Below, piece by piece: positions 34,001 to 41,939 of a stretch of 64,000 nt of DNA (positions within the stretch are counted from its first letter, which is position 1; each line of letters starts with the position of its first letter). The DNA lies in assembly GCF_900115435.1 (NCBI RefSeq), contig NZ_FOWK01000003.1, positions 186,001-250,000 on the forward strand, written 5' to 3'. Below the pieces are notes generated by a model, which was given only the letters and a program-made list of their open reading frames with translations, ran no database searches and was not told the DNA's origin. The stretch comes from Prevotella sp. tf2-5. GTDB taxonomy: Bacteria > Bacteroidota > Bacteroidia > Bacteroidales > Bacteroidaceae. The position numbers were made by a program, and so were the translations under genes.

Positions 34001-34859
34001 ATCTGCTACCAGTGGCACTATTGAAAAGACCGAAGGCTATGACCAGTACACTATTAACTGTTTCTATATTGACCCGGCAACGGATACAGAGGTCTTCGTA
34101 CGCCGAAATTCTGACTTCGAGTTCCGCACTGCAACAACCTACATCATTGAAGCCGGAGATTATGGCTGTAATCCTGAAATGAAGTATAAGAATGATGTAT
34201 ATTATATAGAAGGCAATAAGACCACTTTCTTTGGTGACATCAAGAATATTGGCGTTGAAACCTTCTCAGGACAGTTACTACTCACTAAGTGGTACCATAA
34301 TGCCAACGGCTGGTACTCCGCTAAGGAGACTCAGGACATTAACATAGCAGCTGGCGAAACCAAACGAGTATATATTGATATGGAGAAACTCGATCAGGAT
34401 GATGTCGATCTGTATGGTCTCTGGGTATACTATCAAGGACCTAATGAGTCAGACTTTGAATATTTGTTGGGAACGCCTGACTTCGAGTTCCGTGCCTCCA
34501 GTGTTATACTTGGCGATGCCAACGGTGACGGCAGTGTCAACGTGACGGACATCGTGGCAACGGTCAACTACATCATGGAGAAGCCGTCAGCAGACTTCAA
34601 TGAAGAGGCTGCCGATGTCAACCAGGACGGTTATGTAAACGTGACAGACATCGTGGGTATGGTAAATATCATCATGGAAACTGCCTCCAGAAGGGATGCC
34701 GATGTTAACAAGCAGGCATTCAGCGGAAAGAGTATCATGCTGAAGAATCTCGGAATAGATGGCAAGGTTTTGTTCGACACCCTCAATAATGAAAAAATCA
34801 GCAATAATGCTGAGATTGGAAAAGCGACAGACATCCACCAAGAAGGTATGGTGAAGTAA
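31089..34859 (+). CDS. Secreted C10 cysteine protease with repeated beta modules and C-terminal dockerin
   Basis: The 1256-residue protein has a signal peptide (about 1-19), a C10 propeptide (about 20-140), and a catalytic domain with Cys180 (TGCVATAYAQ), His337 (GGGHAFVCDGY), and Asn353 in HINWGWGG. Residues about 628-1135 hold four modules of roughly 120-130 residues, each opening with a Y-x-x-G-N-like strand and closing with a PDFEFR-like motif (ATTPDFEFR, YTPNFVF, RNSDFEFR, GTPDFEFR). They resemble CARDB-like adhesive domains. Residues about 1140-1197 form a dockerin: DANGDGSVNVTD and DVNQDGYVNVTD calcium loops, each followed by a helix ending NYIM or NIIM. About 58 more residues follow with no T9SS-like end. 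Confidence 0.93.
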   Translation: MKHFLLLISLFISTMMIAGPVDQETAKQKAMNFVANKMGQTTARRNMKVTSSGVQKASNRSAARDYLHIFNIDGGGYVIVSGDDRTEEILGYSTTGTYDANKMPDNMRAFLQEYVDGIQYLDDHHMQSPKVKTPQEKVKGATRRAPKASIEPLIKARWNQGEPFDQYCPVYNDEHAATGCVATAYAQIMNHHKWPSNTTTEIPAYTSGTRGFNLDAVPAGTAIDWNNIKDKYGWVNENGNWNQYTYTDAEAQAVANLMKLCGRAVQMDYYCDDYGSSGAVTANCIAALVKYFDYEEETCKWLDRVNYSYSDWQDIIYAELAANRPVLYSGQSAGGGHAFVCDGYGSDDFFHINWGWGGMSDGFFRLRILNPDDQGIGGSSTSDGYGMGQGAGIGIQKNDGTSSGYYEKMSMYNLTYSQTTVTRTSSTDNFSLSNCLTYYVINSTNGPQTFNLSARILNNSGQTIEDLTLWTNKSLNVNYYSWSSIIPDFGANYADGKYKLIFIAQNEGETEWYALTGSETMCVDFTISGNTLEMAVPKLEVSHEIVGDLSVNSAQTIKINIKNTGMKALRSDLYYQINSGSWYRGGFIDAEPNTTSTVEFQYTPKSSGTYSFNIDPLGYQFNMVIGGGSGAPNLTGTYNGATPAIQYDSSSDVYYVNGTSTTASFTVTNTGDGDYNDNIVFNYWYYSKSADKWKYYQEAVASVSIAAGASKNFNVEINKVDDSDYLLYCVEMNWLVNDEETFLATTPDFEFRGGASGGDYKLVATDFVGMPSLQYNTDAYTYYIEGNQVTFYTDITNTGSDAFSGELKIEPCKHYAGKGNSWNYINYPTYPKYQSVNLEPGATLRITETITKSDETDVDGYFLRIKYKGGNESDYETLKYTPNFVFIDANTPNLVFKSLENDPALKWDNDKSINYVYGDKLSIKVYISNIGGGAFNGKIRFKYFGRNSSGNWVQIKDATTEDFYVAGKSTASATSGTIEKTEGYDQYTINCFYIDPATDTEVFVRRNSDFEFRTATTYIIEAGDYGCNPEMKYKNDVYYIEGNKTTFFGDIKNIGVETFSGQLLLTKWYHNANGWYSAKETQDINIAAGETKRVYIDMEKLDQDDVDLYGLWVYYQGPNESDFEYLLGTPDFEFRASSVILGDANGDGSVNVTDIVATVNYIMEKPSADFNEEAADVNQDGYVNVTDIVGMVNIIMETASRRDADVNKQAFSGKSIMLKNLGIDGKVLFDTLNNEKISNNAEIGKATDIHQEGMVK

Positions 34860-34872
34860 TTTATTAAAATAT

Positions 34873-34912
34873 AATAAGGTGTAGGGGGACAAAGTCTCCC
34901 CTATACCTTATT
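34873..34912 (+). terminator. Terminator after the dockerin protease gene
   Basis: A 15-bp stem (34873-34887 with 34898-34912, one G-T-type mismatch, core TAGGGG/CCCCTA) lies 13 bases after the stop and leads to TTTAATA. Confidence 0.85.
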
Positions 34913-34967
34913 TAATAACAAGATAAACTAAGGCATCTAAGAAAAAAACATCAAAAATTTGTTAGTT

Positions 34968-35027
34968 TAATACCTTTTTATTATCTTTGCAACGGAGTAT
35001 GTATCTCTAGCTCATAAGAAAACAATT
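34968..35027 (+). promoter_or_regulatory. Promoter and conserved leader block, copy 2
   Basis: A TTTG -33 element is followed after about 20 bases by TATCTTTG (34982-34989) and the shared leader CAACGGAGTATGTATCTC. This matches copy 1 upstream of the neighbouring protease. The coding start is at 35072. Confidence 0.8.
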
Positions 35028-35071
35028 TAAACGTAATTATATGGAATAATTTTACTTATAGATTAAAGAAT

Positions 35072-35710
35072 ATGAAAAAGTTATTGTTTTTTGCAGTATT
35101 TCTGCTTTCCGCCATGAACATGATGGCACAGGATCAGCTTTCAATTAGCGACTTCGGTATTGAAGCTGGTGAAAAAAAGGCTATTAATGTCGAACTGACC
35201 AATTCAGACGAAATTTGTGCTGTTCAGTTTGACCTCGAATTGCCTACGGGTATCAGCATTGTTGTAAAAAGCAATGGTAAGCTGGATGTGAAAGTGAATA
35301 AAAATCGTCAAGAAGAAGAGGACGATGATCACACCCTTACTTCAAGTAAGTTGGAAAGTGGCGCCTATCGTTTTCTTTATAAGTCAGACACCAACATGCC
35401 AATTGTTGGTACTAGCGGAACACTTATCACGATTAATTTAGTAGCTGCCTCTGACCTTGCTGCAGGTTCGCTGACTGGTACAATGAAGGATATACTTTTG
35501 GTTGAACCGAATGCAACACAACACAAACCTGGTAACGTTACTTTCAGTGTAACTGCAACAACAGGTATTAACGAGATTGAGCTATCCAATGAGAATCCTG
35601 CTACAATCTACGATCTGAAGGGCAATGTTGTTCGCAAGAATGCAACGTCAACAAATGGTCTTGCTGCAGGTGTCTATATCATCAACAGCAAAAAGGTGAT
35701 TGTGAAGTAA
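35072..35710 (+). CDS. Secreted cohesin-like protein with T9SS-like C-terminal signal
   Basis: The 212-residue protein has a signal peptide (MKKLLFFAVFLLSAMNMMAQ) and one beta-sandwich domain (about 21-165). Its pattern follows cohesins: GEKKAINVELTNSDEICAVQFDLELP near the start, then an acidic loop (EEEDDDH), and a strand set ending SGTLITINLVAASDLAAGS. The tail (IYDLKGNVVRK, GLAAGVYIINSKKVIVK) matches the T9SS type A-like end also seen in the 2224 protease. It lies between two dockerin-bearing C10 proteases and shares a leader block with one. I infer a surface-anchored receptor for dockerin modules. A non-binding beta-sandwich of similar fold is the main alternative. Confidence 0.72.
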   Translation: MKKLLFFAVFLLSAMNMMAQDQLSISDFGIEAGEKKAINVELTNSDEICAVQFDLELPTGISIVVKSNGKLDVKVNKNRQEEEDDDHTLTSSKLESGAYRFLYKSDTNMPIVGTSGTLITINLVAASDLAAGSLTGTMKDILLVEPNATQHKPGNVTFSVTATTGINEIELSNENPATIYDLKGNVVRKNATSTNGLAAGVYIINSKKVIVK

Positions 35711-35733
35711 TTTTTTAAAGATTTACATAAACA

Positions 35734-35767
35734 AAAAGGCATTTCCAACCAAATGGAGATGCCTTTT
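35734..35767 (+). terminator. Terminator after the cohesin-like gene
   Basis: A 13-bp stem (35734-35746 with 35755-35767, core AAAAGGCAT) ends in TTTTCTA, 23 bases after the stop. Confidence 0.8.
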
Positions 35768-35802
35768 CTAATAGGTATAGTCCGTCCTTACTAAGTATTC
35801 TA

Positions 35803-35837
35803 CCATCCTATGGAACAAGATATTCCATCCTATGGAA
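35803..35837 (+). promoter_or_regulatory. Twin dyad operator upstream of the C10-LRR protease
   Basis: CCATCCTATGG at 35803-35813 and TTCCATCCTATGGAA at 35823-35837 are dyads whose centres are 22 bp (two helical turns) apart. They lie about 45-80 bp before the -7 box, the usual place for an activator. Confidence 0.65.
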
Positions 35838-35858
35838 CAACAAAAATGATGGTGTTAT

Positions 35859-35889
35859 TTTGTTATATGCTTATTTATTTGTATCTTTG
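35859..35889 (+). promoter_or_regulatory. Promoter of the C10-LRR-Omp28-dockerin gene
   Basis: TTTG at 35859-35862, 19 bases, TATCTTTG at 35882-35889; start codon 37 bases later. Confidence 0.8.
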
Positions 35890-35926
35890 CAATCAAAATA
35901 AATAATAACCAAAAACCCATAATAAA

Positions 35927-38900
35927 ATGAGAAAAGTATACATTGTTCTGATTAGTCTTTTCTTCTCTTTAATGTCATTTGCAGGAGAAGTGACAGAAGA
36001 GCAAGCCTTTCAGAAAGCCCAACAGTTTATGAAAGGCAAACAGTTCAAGCAGACAAACCTGCGTCGTGCATCCTCTACCGGCGATAAAGCCTACTTTGTA
36101 TTTAATGTAGAGAACAATGGAGGTTTCGTCATTGTTGCTGGTAATGACCTCATGCCAGAGGTGTTGGGATATGCCGAACAAGGTAATCTCAACTTGTCCA
36201 AGGTGCCTGACAATGTGAAATGGCTCCTTGACTACTATGCCAGAATTGCCCAGTCAATGAAAAAAAGTCCAATGGACAAAATCGTCTACGAACGTGTAGC
36301 ATCCAGACGCAGAGCCAGTGCTCAGTTGTCGGAACTCATACCTCTGATGAAGACTGAATGGGATCAGACTGGTGTCTACCAACAACATTGTCCTGAAATT
36401 GGTGGAAACAAGGCACTTACAGGTTGTGTGGCTACTGCGATGGCACAGGTAGTCAATTTCTACCAGTGGCCGCTGAATAGCGTGCGCTCCGCAGTGGGTT
36501 ACAAATCCAACAAAGATGACAAGAGCAAACCTCAGTTGGAACTTGAGACATTGCCTGCCCGTAAGTTCAACTGGTTCAATATGTCTGATGATGATATCGC
36601 CTGGCTGATGCGTTATTGCGGTCAGTCGGTCTTGATGAATTATAACACAGACGAATCGTCTGCTTATGCAACTAGTATTCCAGGAGCTTTGATCTCTGTT
36701 TTCAACTTCAGTAAAGGTGCCGACATAGTGAATCGTAATGAGTTTACTGATGAAGAGTGGGAGCAGGCCCTCTATCATGAGATAGAACAGGGACGACCGG
36801 TGATCTATAGCGGTTATAAAAATAAATCGGGTCACACCTTCGTGTTGCATGGCTATAAGGACGGTAAGTTCTATATTAACTGGGGATGGGGCGGCAATCT
36901 GGACGGTTACTTCGCTTTGACAGCCCTGACCCCTGGAAGCATGGACTTTACAGAGGAGCAGAATGCCGTGGTTGGTGTACAGCCAGCCTCTAACAACGAT
37001 ATTAACTACGATGAGAAACCTGAGATTGGCTTCCGAGAGGTACATCTGGAAAAACAAGGACAGTTGGCTTCGCTGCTCCCTGAGAGCGAACGCTATCTTA
37101 TCAGTCGTTTGAAGATTACAGGTGAGATTGGCGGTAAGGATTTTGATGTCATCCGCGATATGTCGAAGGACAAATATGGTCAAGGAAACCAAGGACGTCT
37201 GGCGAAACTCGACCTGTCCGAAGCCCGTATTGTAGGCGGTGAAACGTTTATGGAAGGTATTCGTACTGTAGAAGACAATAAAATAGCCGACGACACTTTC
37301 TCAAACTGCCATACGCTTACTTCTATTCTATTGCCTCCAACGATAACCTATATCGGGCAATATGCCTTTTCCGGTACTAGCTTGACTGAGATGACGATTC
37401 CTAGAGATGTAGATTTCATATATGGTAATGCGTTCGCATTGCATGGAATAAAGACACTTATAGTTGACGAAGGAAACAAGAAGTTTTATTCACAAAATAA
37501 TGTTATCTATGAGAAAGCCACAGGCAAGTTAATAAGAGGTTGTCAGGCATCTGGTATTCCTGAGGGAGTCATAGAGATTGGTGATATGGCCTTTCAGGAT
37601 GCTGGTCTTGAGAGCATCGTGCTTCCTAAGAGTTTGAAGAAGATTGGCGAACGTGCCTTTATGGATAATGAGGTAAAGGACATCTATATTCCTGAGGGCA
37701 TTGAGCAGATAGATCGTGAGGCTTTCCTTAGATGCAGAATGGTGTCAATTACCGTTGATGCAAAAAACAAATATTATGATTCACGCGACAACTGTAATGC
37801 AATTATTGAGACTGCTACCAACACGCTGATTCAGGCCTCAGATGCTACTGTCATTCCGAACAGTGTGACAGCATTGGGACGTTCCTCTTTCTCTTATGTG
37901 AGAACCAAAGTGGTCGATATTCCACAAAGTGTTAATAGTTTCGGATCAGGTCTTTTTGTATATTGTGATGCAACAACCTATAAATTGCCATTCTCAGAGC
38001 CTCCAGCCCTTGAAGATGATTGGATATTAGGTCCTGGAGATTTAAACTATATCAAAGAGTATGCTCGTCTCATTGTGCCAAATGGAACGAAAGAGAAATA
38101 TTTAGCCGATGATAAATGGGGTAGCGTATTTACTCATTACGACAGGAAAATCCTTGAGGTCTCAGAGTATGAGACACAACGTGCGCTGACAATCAATGTT
38201 GAAACAGCGGGAACGTTGGAATCGAAGGTTGCTGATAAGAAGGGAGTTACCGAGGAACTGAAAGTCACAGGTAATATCAATGGTGATGATATTAAGACTT
38301 TGCAGGGTATGTGCGGACAGTATGGTATGCTGTCAGCTATCGATCTTTCGGACGCAACCATCGTAGCTGGTGAAGGTACCGTTGCCAATGTGCTACCCGA
38401 AGGAGCTTTCCAGACCACAACAGCCCTTGAGCATATCGTGCTGCCAAAGAACCTGACGGCTATTGGTTCTTACGCTTTCCAGGATAGTGGTGTGGAAGAG
38501 CTGGTACTACCGAAAACTGTTAAAGAACTGGGACGTGATATCTTCTACTATGCCCGTAACCTCAAGGCATTAAGTGTGGAAGCAGGCAATTCTGTATTCG
38601 ATTCACGAAATAATTGCAATGCGATTATTGAGACAGCTAATAACACCCTTCGTATAGGTTGTGTTAATACTGTCATCCCTACTACTGTAACAGCTCTGGG
38701 TGATATGGCCTTTAGCGGTAAGCCTGGTCTGAAGGAGATTGAGATTCCTAATTCTGTTACATCTATCGGATGGGCTGCCTTCTGGGCTGATACGGAACTG
38801 ACGGAAGTGAAAATGTCAGCAGGAATTACTAATTTGGGCGATTCGCCCTTTGGTGCATGTGACAGAATCACTTCAATCGTTATAGATAAGGCCAATCCTA

Positions 38901-40606
38901 AATATGACTCACGCGACAACTGCAATGCTATCATTGAGACAGCTACCAACACCCTTATTCAAGGTTTCTCCACTACGAAGATACCTGAAGGTGTTAAGAC
39001 GATAGCTCCTGCCGCTTTCCGCAGTTTGTCTACACTTATGGAGATTGATATTCCTGCCAGTGTAGAGAAGATAGAACCCGAGGCTTTCCTCTATTGTAAC
39101 CAGATGACGAAGGTGGTAAGCCATATCAAGAAGCCTTTTGCTGTTTCATCGATGGTGTTCAGTGGTTGCAACATGAAGCTAGCCAAACTCTATGTACCCT
39201 ATGGAACGAAAGAAGCTTATGCAAATACCCCAGGATGGGATAACTTCACATATATCATTGAGATGGATCCTACAGCAGGTGAATACCCACAGCATGCTGC
39301 CAGCGTGACTTCTACCGACTTCGGTAAGGCTTATGCTGCACTGAACGGAGAGGTTTCTGTTCCCATCACAATGTTGGGAGAAGGTATTGAGCCCATCACC
39401 AGCATCGACTATTCCATCACAACAGGTGGTCATTCAACGGCTTATCATCTGGAGTTGCAAGACCCGATTACCTTCATGAAGAGTGTCGAGGTACTTGTTC
39501 CTATCAAAGCTGATGATGCTACGGGCGAGAGCGATAAGGTGTTCACACTGACGAAGGTCAATGAGGTTGCCAATGAAAGTACTACAGAGAATATGAAAGC
39601 CTCTGGTAAACTGGTCACCGTGGTGAAGAAACCAAAGGTGGTTCCTGTTTTGGAGGAAGCAACAGGTACTTGGTGCGGATGGTGTGCTCGAGGCATTCCT
39701 GCATTGAACCTATTGAATAAGATCTATGGCAACGACGTCATTACTATTGCCGCTCATGGCGGAGGTTCAGGCGATCCTATGATTTTGGATAACTATCAAT
39801 TGAATGTGTCGGGTTATCCAAGTTGTATGATCAACCGTGGAGAAGTCATGGACCCCTACTATGGCAGTAGCGATCAGTCCTTCGGTATCAGTCGTGAGGT
39901 AGAGGCTGTACAGCGTAGTTATGTCCCTGCTGGTATCGAGGTTGAGGCGGAATGGGCTGACGAAAGCCAAAATTCCATCAAAGTCAAGACCACGACGACC
40001 TTTGTCGATGATGTCAAAAATGCTAACTATCGAATTGGTTATATGTTGCTAGCAGATGAACTGACCGGTGATACACCAGAATGGGAACAGTCGAACTATT
40101 ATTCTGGCAGTACTGTCAAGGATGAAAATCTGGAAGAACTAACCAACAAGCCTTCAAAGATTAAGGATGCCGTTTATAACAATGTACCTGTGGCTGTATG
40201 GGAACCGTTTAACGGCATTGAGGGGAGTGTTCCCACGACCATCACGAAGGACGTTGCTATGGAGCACACTTATACGCTTGATATCAAAGATAACACCCGA
40301 ATCCAGAAAAAGCAAAAGCTGAGCGTTGTCGCTCTCCTCATCGACAAGACAACTGGTAAGATCGTCAATGCTGCCAAATTCAAGTTCGAGAAGGATAATT
40401 CCTCTGGTTCAAATGATCTTATCCAAGGTGATGCCAATGGGGATAAAGCGGTTAATGTGACCGATATTGTTGAAACGGTCAACTTTATCATGGACAAGCC
40501 ATCTGCGAAATTCGTCAAGGAGGCAGCGGACTTGAATGGTGATGACGAAATTAATGTGACCGATATCGTGATGATGGTGAACATCATCATGAAAGGCAAT
40601 AACTAA
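35927..40606 (+). CDS. C10 protease - BspA-like LRR - Omp28 - dockerin fusion protein
   Basis: The 1559-residue protein has a signal peptide (about 1-20), a propeptide (about 20-125), and a C10 domain with Cys167 (TGCVATAMAQ), His303 (SGHTFVLHGY) and Asn318 (YINWGWGG). From about 390 to 1110 it carries BspA-type leucine-rich repeats (LRR_5) such as IPEGVIEIGDMAFQDAGL. The phrase NCNAIIETA(T/N)NTL recurs three times. Residues about 1120-1470 match the Omp28 family, with a thioredoxin-like Cys1250-Gly-Trp-Cys1253 site (TGTWCGWCARG). A dockerin closes the protein (from about 1500: DANGDKAVNVTD, DLNGDDEINVTD). The catalytic set is intact. It could cleave, bind and tether, attaching through its dockerin. 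Confidence 0.92.
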   Translation: MRKVYIVLISLFFSLMSFAGEVTEEQAFQKAQQFMKGKQFKQTNLRRASSTGDKAYFVFNVENNGGFVIVAGNDLMPEVLGYAEQGNLNLSKVPDNVKWLLDYYARIAQSMKKSPMDKIVYERVASRRRASAQLSELIPLMKTEWDQTGVYQQHCPEIGGNKALTGCVATAMAQVVNFYQWPLNSVRSAVGYKSNKDDKSKPQLELETLPARKFNWFNMSDDDIAWLMRYCGQSVLMNYNTDESSAYATSIPGALISVFNFSKGADIVNRNEFTDEEWEQALYHEIEQGRPVIYSGYKNKSGHTFVLHGYKDGKFYINWGWGGNLDGYFALTALTPGSMDFTEEQNAVVGVQPASNNDINYDEKPEIGFREVHLEKQGQLASLLPESERYLISRLKITGEIGGKDFDVIRDMSKDKYGQGNQGRLAKLDLSEARIVGGETFMEGIRTVEDNKIADDTFSNCHTLTSILLPPTITYIGQYAFSGTSLTEMTIPRDVDFIYGNAFALHGIKTLIVDEGNKKFYSQNNVIYEKATGKLIRGCQASGIPEGVIEIGDMAFQDAGLESIVLPKSLKKIGERAFMDNEVKDIYIPEGIEQIDREAFLRCRMVSITVDAKNKYYDSRDNCNAIIETATNTLIQASDATVIPNSVTALGRSSFSYVRTKVVDIPQSVNSFGSGLFVYCDATTYKLPFSEPPALEDDWILGPGDLNYIKEYARLIVPNGTKEKYLADDKWGSVFTHYDRKILEVSEYETQRALTINVETAGTLESKVADKKGVTEELKVTGNINGDDIKTLQGMCGQYGMLSAIDLSDATIVAGEGTVANVLPEGAFQTTTALEHIVLPKNLTAIGSYAFQDSGVEELVLPKTVKELGRDIFYYARNLKALSVEAGNSVFDSRNNCNAIIETANNTLRIGCVNTVIPTTVTALGDMAFSGKPGLKEIEIPNSVTSIGWAAFWADTELTEVKMSAGITNLGDSPFGACDRITSIVIDKANPKYDSRDNCNAIIETATNTLIQGFSTTKIPEGVKTIAPAAFRSLSTLMEIDIPASVEKIEPEAFLYCNQMTKVVSHIKKPFAVSSMVFSGCNMKLAKLYVPYGTKEAYANTPGWDNFTYIIEMDPTAGEYPQHAASVTSTDFGKAYAALNGEVSVPITMLGEGIEPITSIDYSITTGGHSTAYHLELQDPITFMKSVEVLVPIKADDATGESDKVFTLTKVNEVANESTTENMKASGKLVTVVKKPKVVPVLEEATGTWCGWCARGIPALNLLNKIYGNDVITIAAHGGGSGDPMILDNYQLNVSGYPSCMINRGEVMDPYYGSSDQSFGISREVEAVQRSYVPAGIEVEAEWADESQNSIKVKTTTTFVDDVKNANYRIGYMLLADELTGDTPEWEQSNYYSGSTVKDENLEELTNKPSKIKDAVYNNVPVAVWEPFNGIEGSVPTTITKDVAMEHTYTLDIKDNTRIQKKQKLSVVALLIDKTTGKIVNAAKFKFEKDNSSGSNDLIQGDANGDKAVNVTDIVETVNFIMDKPSAKFVKEAADLNGDDEINVTDIVMMVNIIMKGNN

Positions 40607-40616
40607 CAATCTTTTA

Positions 40617-40678
40617 AAAAGTGTAAGACCATCGCAAAGGGGTAGGAAACCTGCCCAATGCGATGGTCTTACACTTTT
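40617..40678. terminator. Bidirectional terminator between the fusion protease and the M15 gene
   Basis: A 20-bp perfect stem (40617-40636 with 40659-40678, core GTGTAAGACCATCGCA) with an inner G/C hairpin separates the convergent genes; A and T runs flank both sides. Confidence 0.92.
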
Positions 40679-40714
40679 CTTATAGTCACGATAATAATTC
40701 TCGCGGCTGTAATC

Positions 40715-41497
40715 TTATGGATTTGCCATCAATATTTCTGGTCGGAACTCGAAGTGCATGGTATCATAGTGATACCAGCGACCGCCCCAGATAAAGCCGT
40801 GCTTCTCGAAGATCAGTATCAGTTCCTTGGGGAACCGGTTGGCATAGACAATCTTTTCTGTTTCTTTCTTGCCAGGATTTTTCCACAACCAGTAGTCGCT
40901 CTTAGCGACGGCGATGTCAATAGTCATGCCATAGCTGTGGGCACTCTGACGGTTGGCACCCCTGACCTTACGCCAGTAGAAAGAGCCCGAGGACTTCAGA
41001 TAGGAACGCAGCTCTGGGTGTTTCTCCAGTTCTCTGGCGACAGCCCGGAGACTGTCAGCAGCTCCGTTGATAGGGGTAAAAAGAACTTTTTCCCCAAACC
41101 AGGAGACGGTGACGAGATGTTTCCTGACTTCCGCAGCCGAGGATCCATACATCTTCTTGAAGAGTTGCTCACAACGACTGCGTCCTGCGTCTTGCAAATA
41201 CTCTGGTGTCCATGATTTCCTGTCGTATTTGAAGGCGAACATATCCTCTGGGTCGGCATCGTCCAGTTTCTGTTCGAACGACTTCTTCCGTCCGTCGTCA
41301 TACTGCATCTTCGTACCGTCAGACATCAGTAAATAGCCATTCTCATAACCCTTGATGAAATTAGGATAGGCTTTCATCAGGATCTTTGCCCCTTGGGGAA
41401 TCGATGGTTGTGCTGACGCGGGGACGGCAGTAAAAAAGATAACAGCCACACTGAGCATACCTGCCAGTGCAGCTGTTGTTTTAAAGAATCTCTTCAT
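40715..41497 (-). CDS. M15-family (VanY-like) D-Ala-D-Ala carboxypeptidase/peptidase
   Basis: The 260-residue protein has a signal peptide (about 1-29, ending ASA) and the M15 metal-binding pattern: His and Asp in SAHSYGMTIDIAVA and the second His in YHYDTMHFEFRPE. M15 enzymes trim peptidoglycan stem peptides or cleave cell-wall peptides in the periplasm. The family match is by motif; substrate is unknown. Its start overlaps the YARHG gene stop by one base (TAATG), so the two are translationally coupled. Confidence 0.86.
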   Translation of the reverse strand: MKRFFKTTAALAGMLSVAVIFFTAVPASAQPSIPQGAKILMKAYPNFIKGYENGYLLMSDGTKMQYDDGRKKSFEQKLDDADPEDMFAFKYDRKSWTPEYLQDAGRSRCEQLFKKMYGSSAAEVRKHLVTVSWFGEKVLFTPINGAADSLRAVARELEKHPELRSYLKSSGSFYWRKVRGANRQSAHSYGMTIDIAVAKSDYWLWKNPGKKETEKIVYANRFPKELILIFEKHGFIWGGRWYHYDTMHFEFRPEILMANP

Positions 41498-41913
41498 TAT
41501 TCGTATTTTAATAGGAATGCAATGTTTGCATTCTCATATTTATTAAACTCTCCTGCAGGAATCTCGTTTCGTGTTCCACGATACCAACTCTGCTGCTCGA
41601 AATACTCACGCAGAGCGGCATCCTTGAAGATGCGTCCATGACGAGCGTAGATGGAATTCTTCAACACACGAATCTGTCCACGGTCGTAACCGCTGATGTC
41701 ATCATAGTTGATGTAGCGGGTGGAGAGATAGTCGTACTCTGTTCCCCATACTACGTTAGCATTCTTTTTCACCTTCTTCGTCTTCACAGCCTTTGTGGTT
41801 GTCTTGCGAGGAATAGAAGGGATGTCCTGTGCACTTGCCTCCAATACAGGAGCAAACAACATGGCAGCCATCAGTCCGATGACAGTCATCATTTTCCTTG
41901 TGTTTAGTTTCAT
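41497..41913 (-). CDS. YARHG-domain secreted protein
   Basis: The 138-residue protein has a signal peptide (about 1-28, ending ASAQ), a Lys/Thr-rich linker, and a YARHG domain with the eponymous stretch NSIYARHGRIFKD. The flanking LREYFEQQSWYRG and ENANIAFLLKYE segments are typical of the domain. YARHG is an extracellular domain of unknown role. It is coupled to the M15 peptidase, suggesting joint cell-wall work. Confidence 0.85.
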   Translation of the reverse strand: MKLNTRKMMTVIGLMAAMLFAPVLEASAQDIPSIPRKTTTKAVKTKKVKKNANVVWGTEYDYLSTRYINYDDISGYDRGQIRVLKNSIYARHGRIFKDAALREYFEQQSWYRGTRNEIPAGEFNKYENANIAFLLKYE

Positions 41914-41939
41914 AGTCTTTGGTGTTATTTAGTGAGACA

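Noticed and set aside
36254..37192. A 312-codon minus-strand frame
   Set aside because: Antisense to the C10 domain of the fusion protease, whose catalytic residues are clear.
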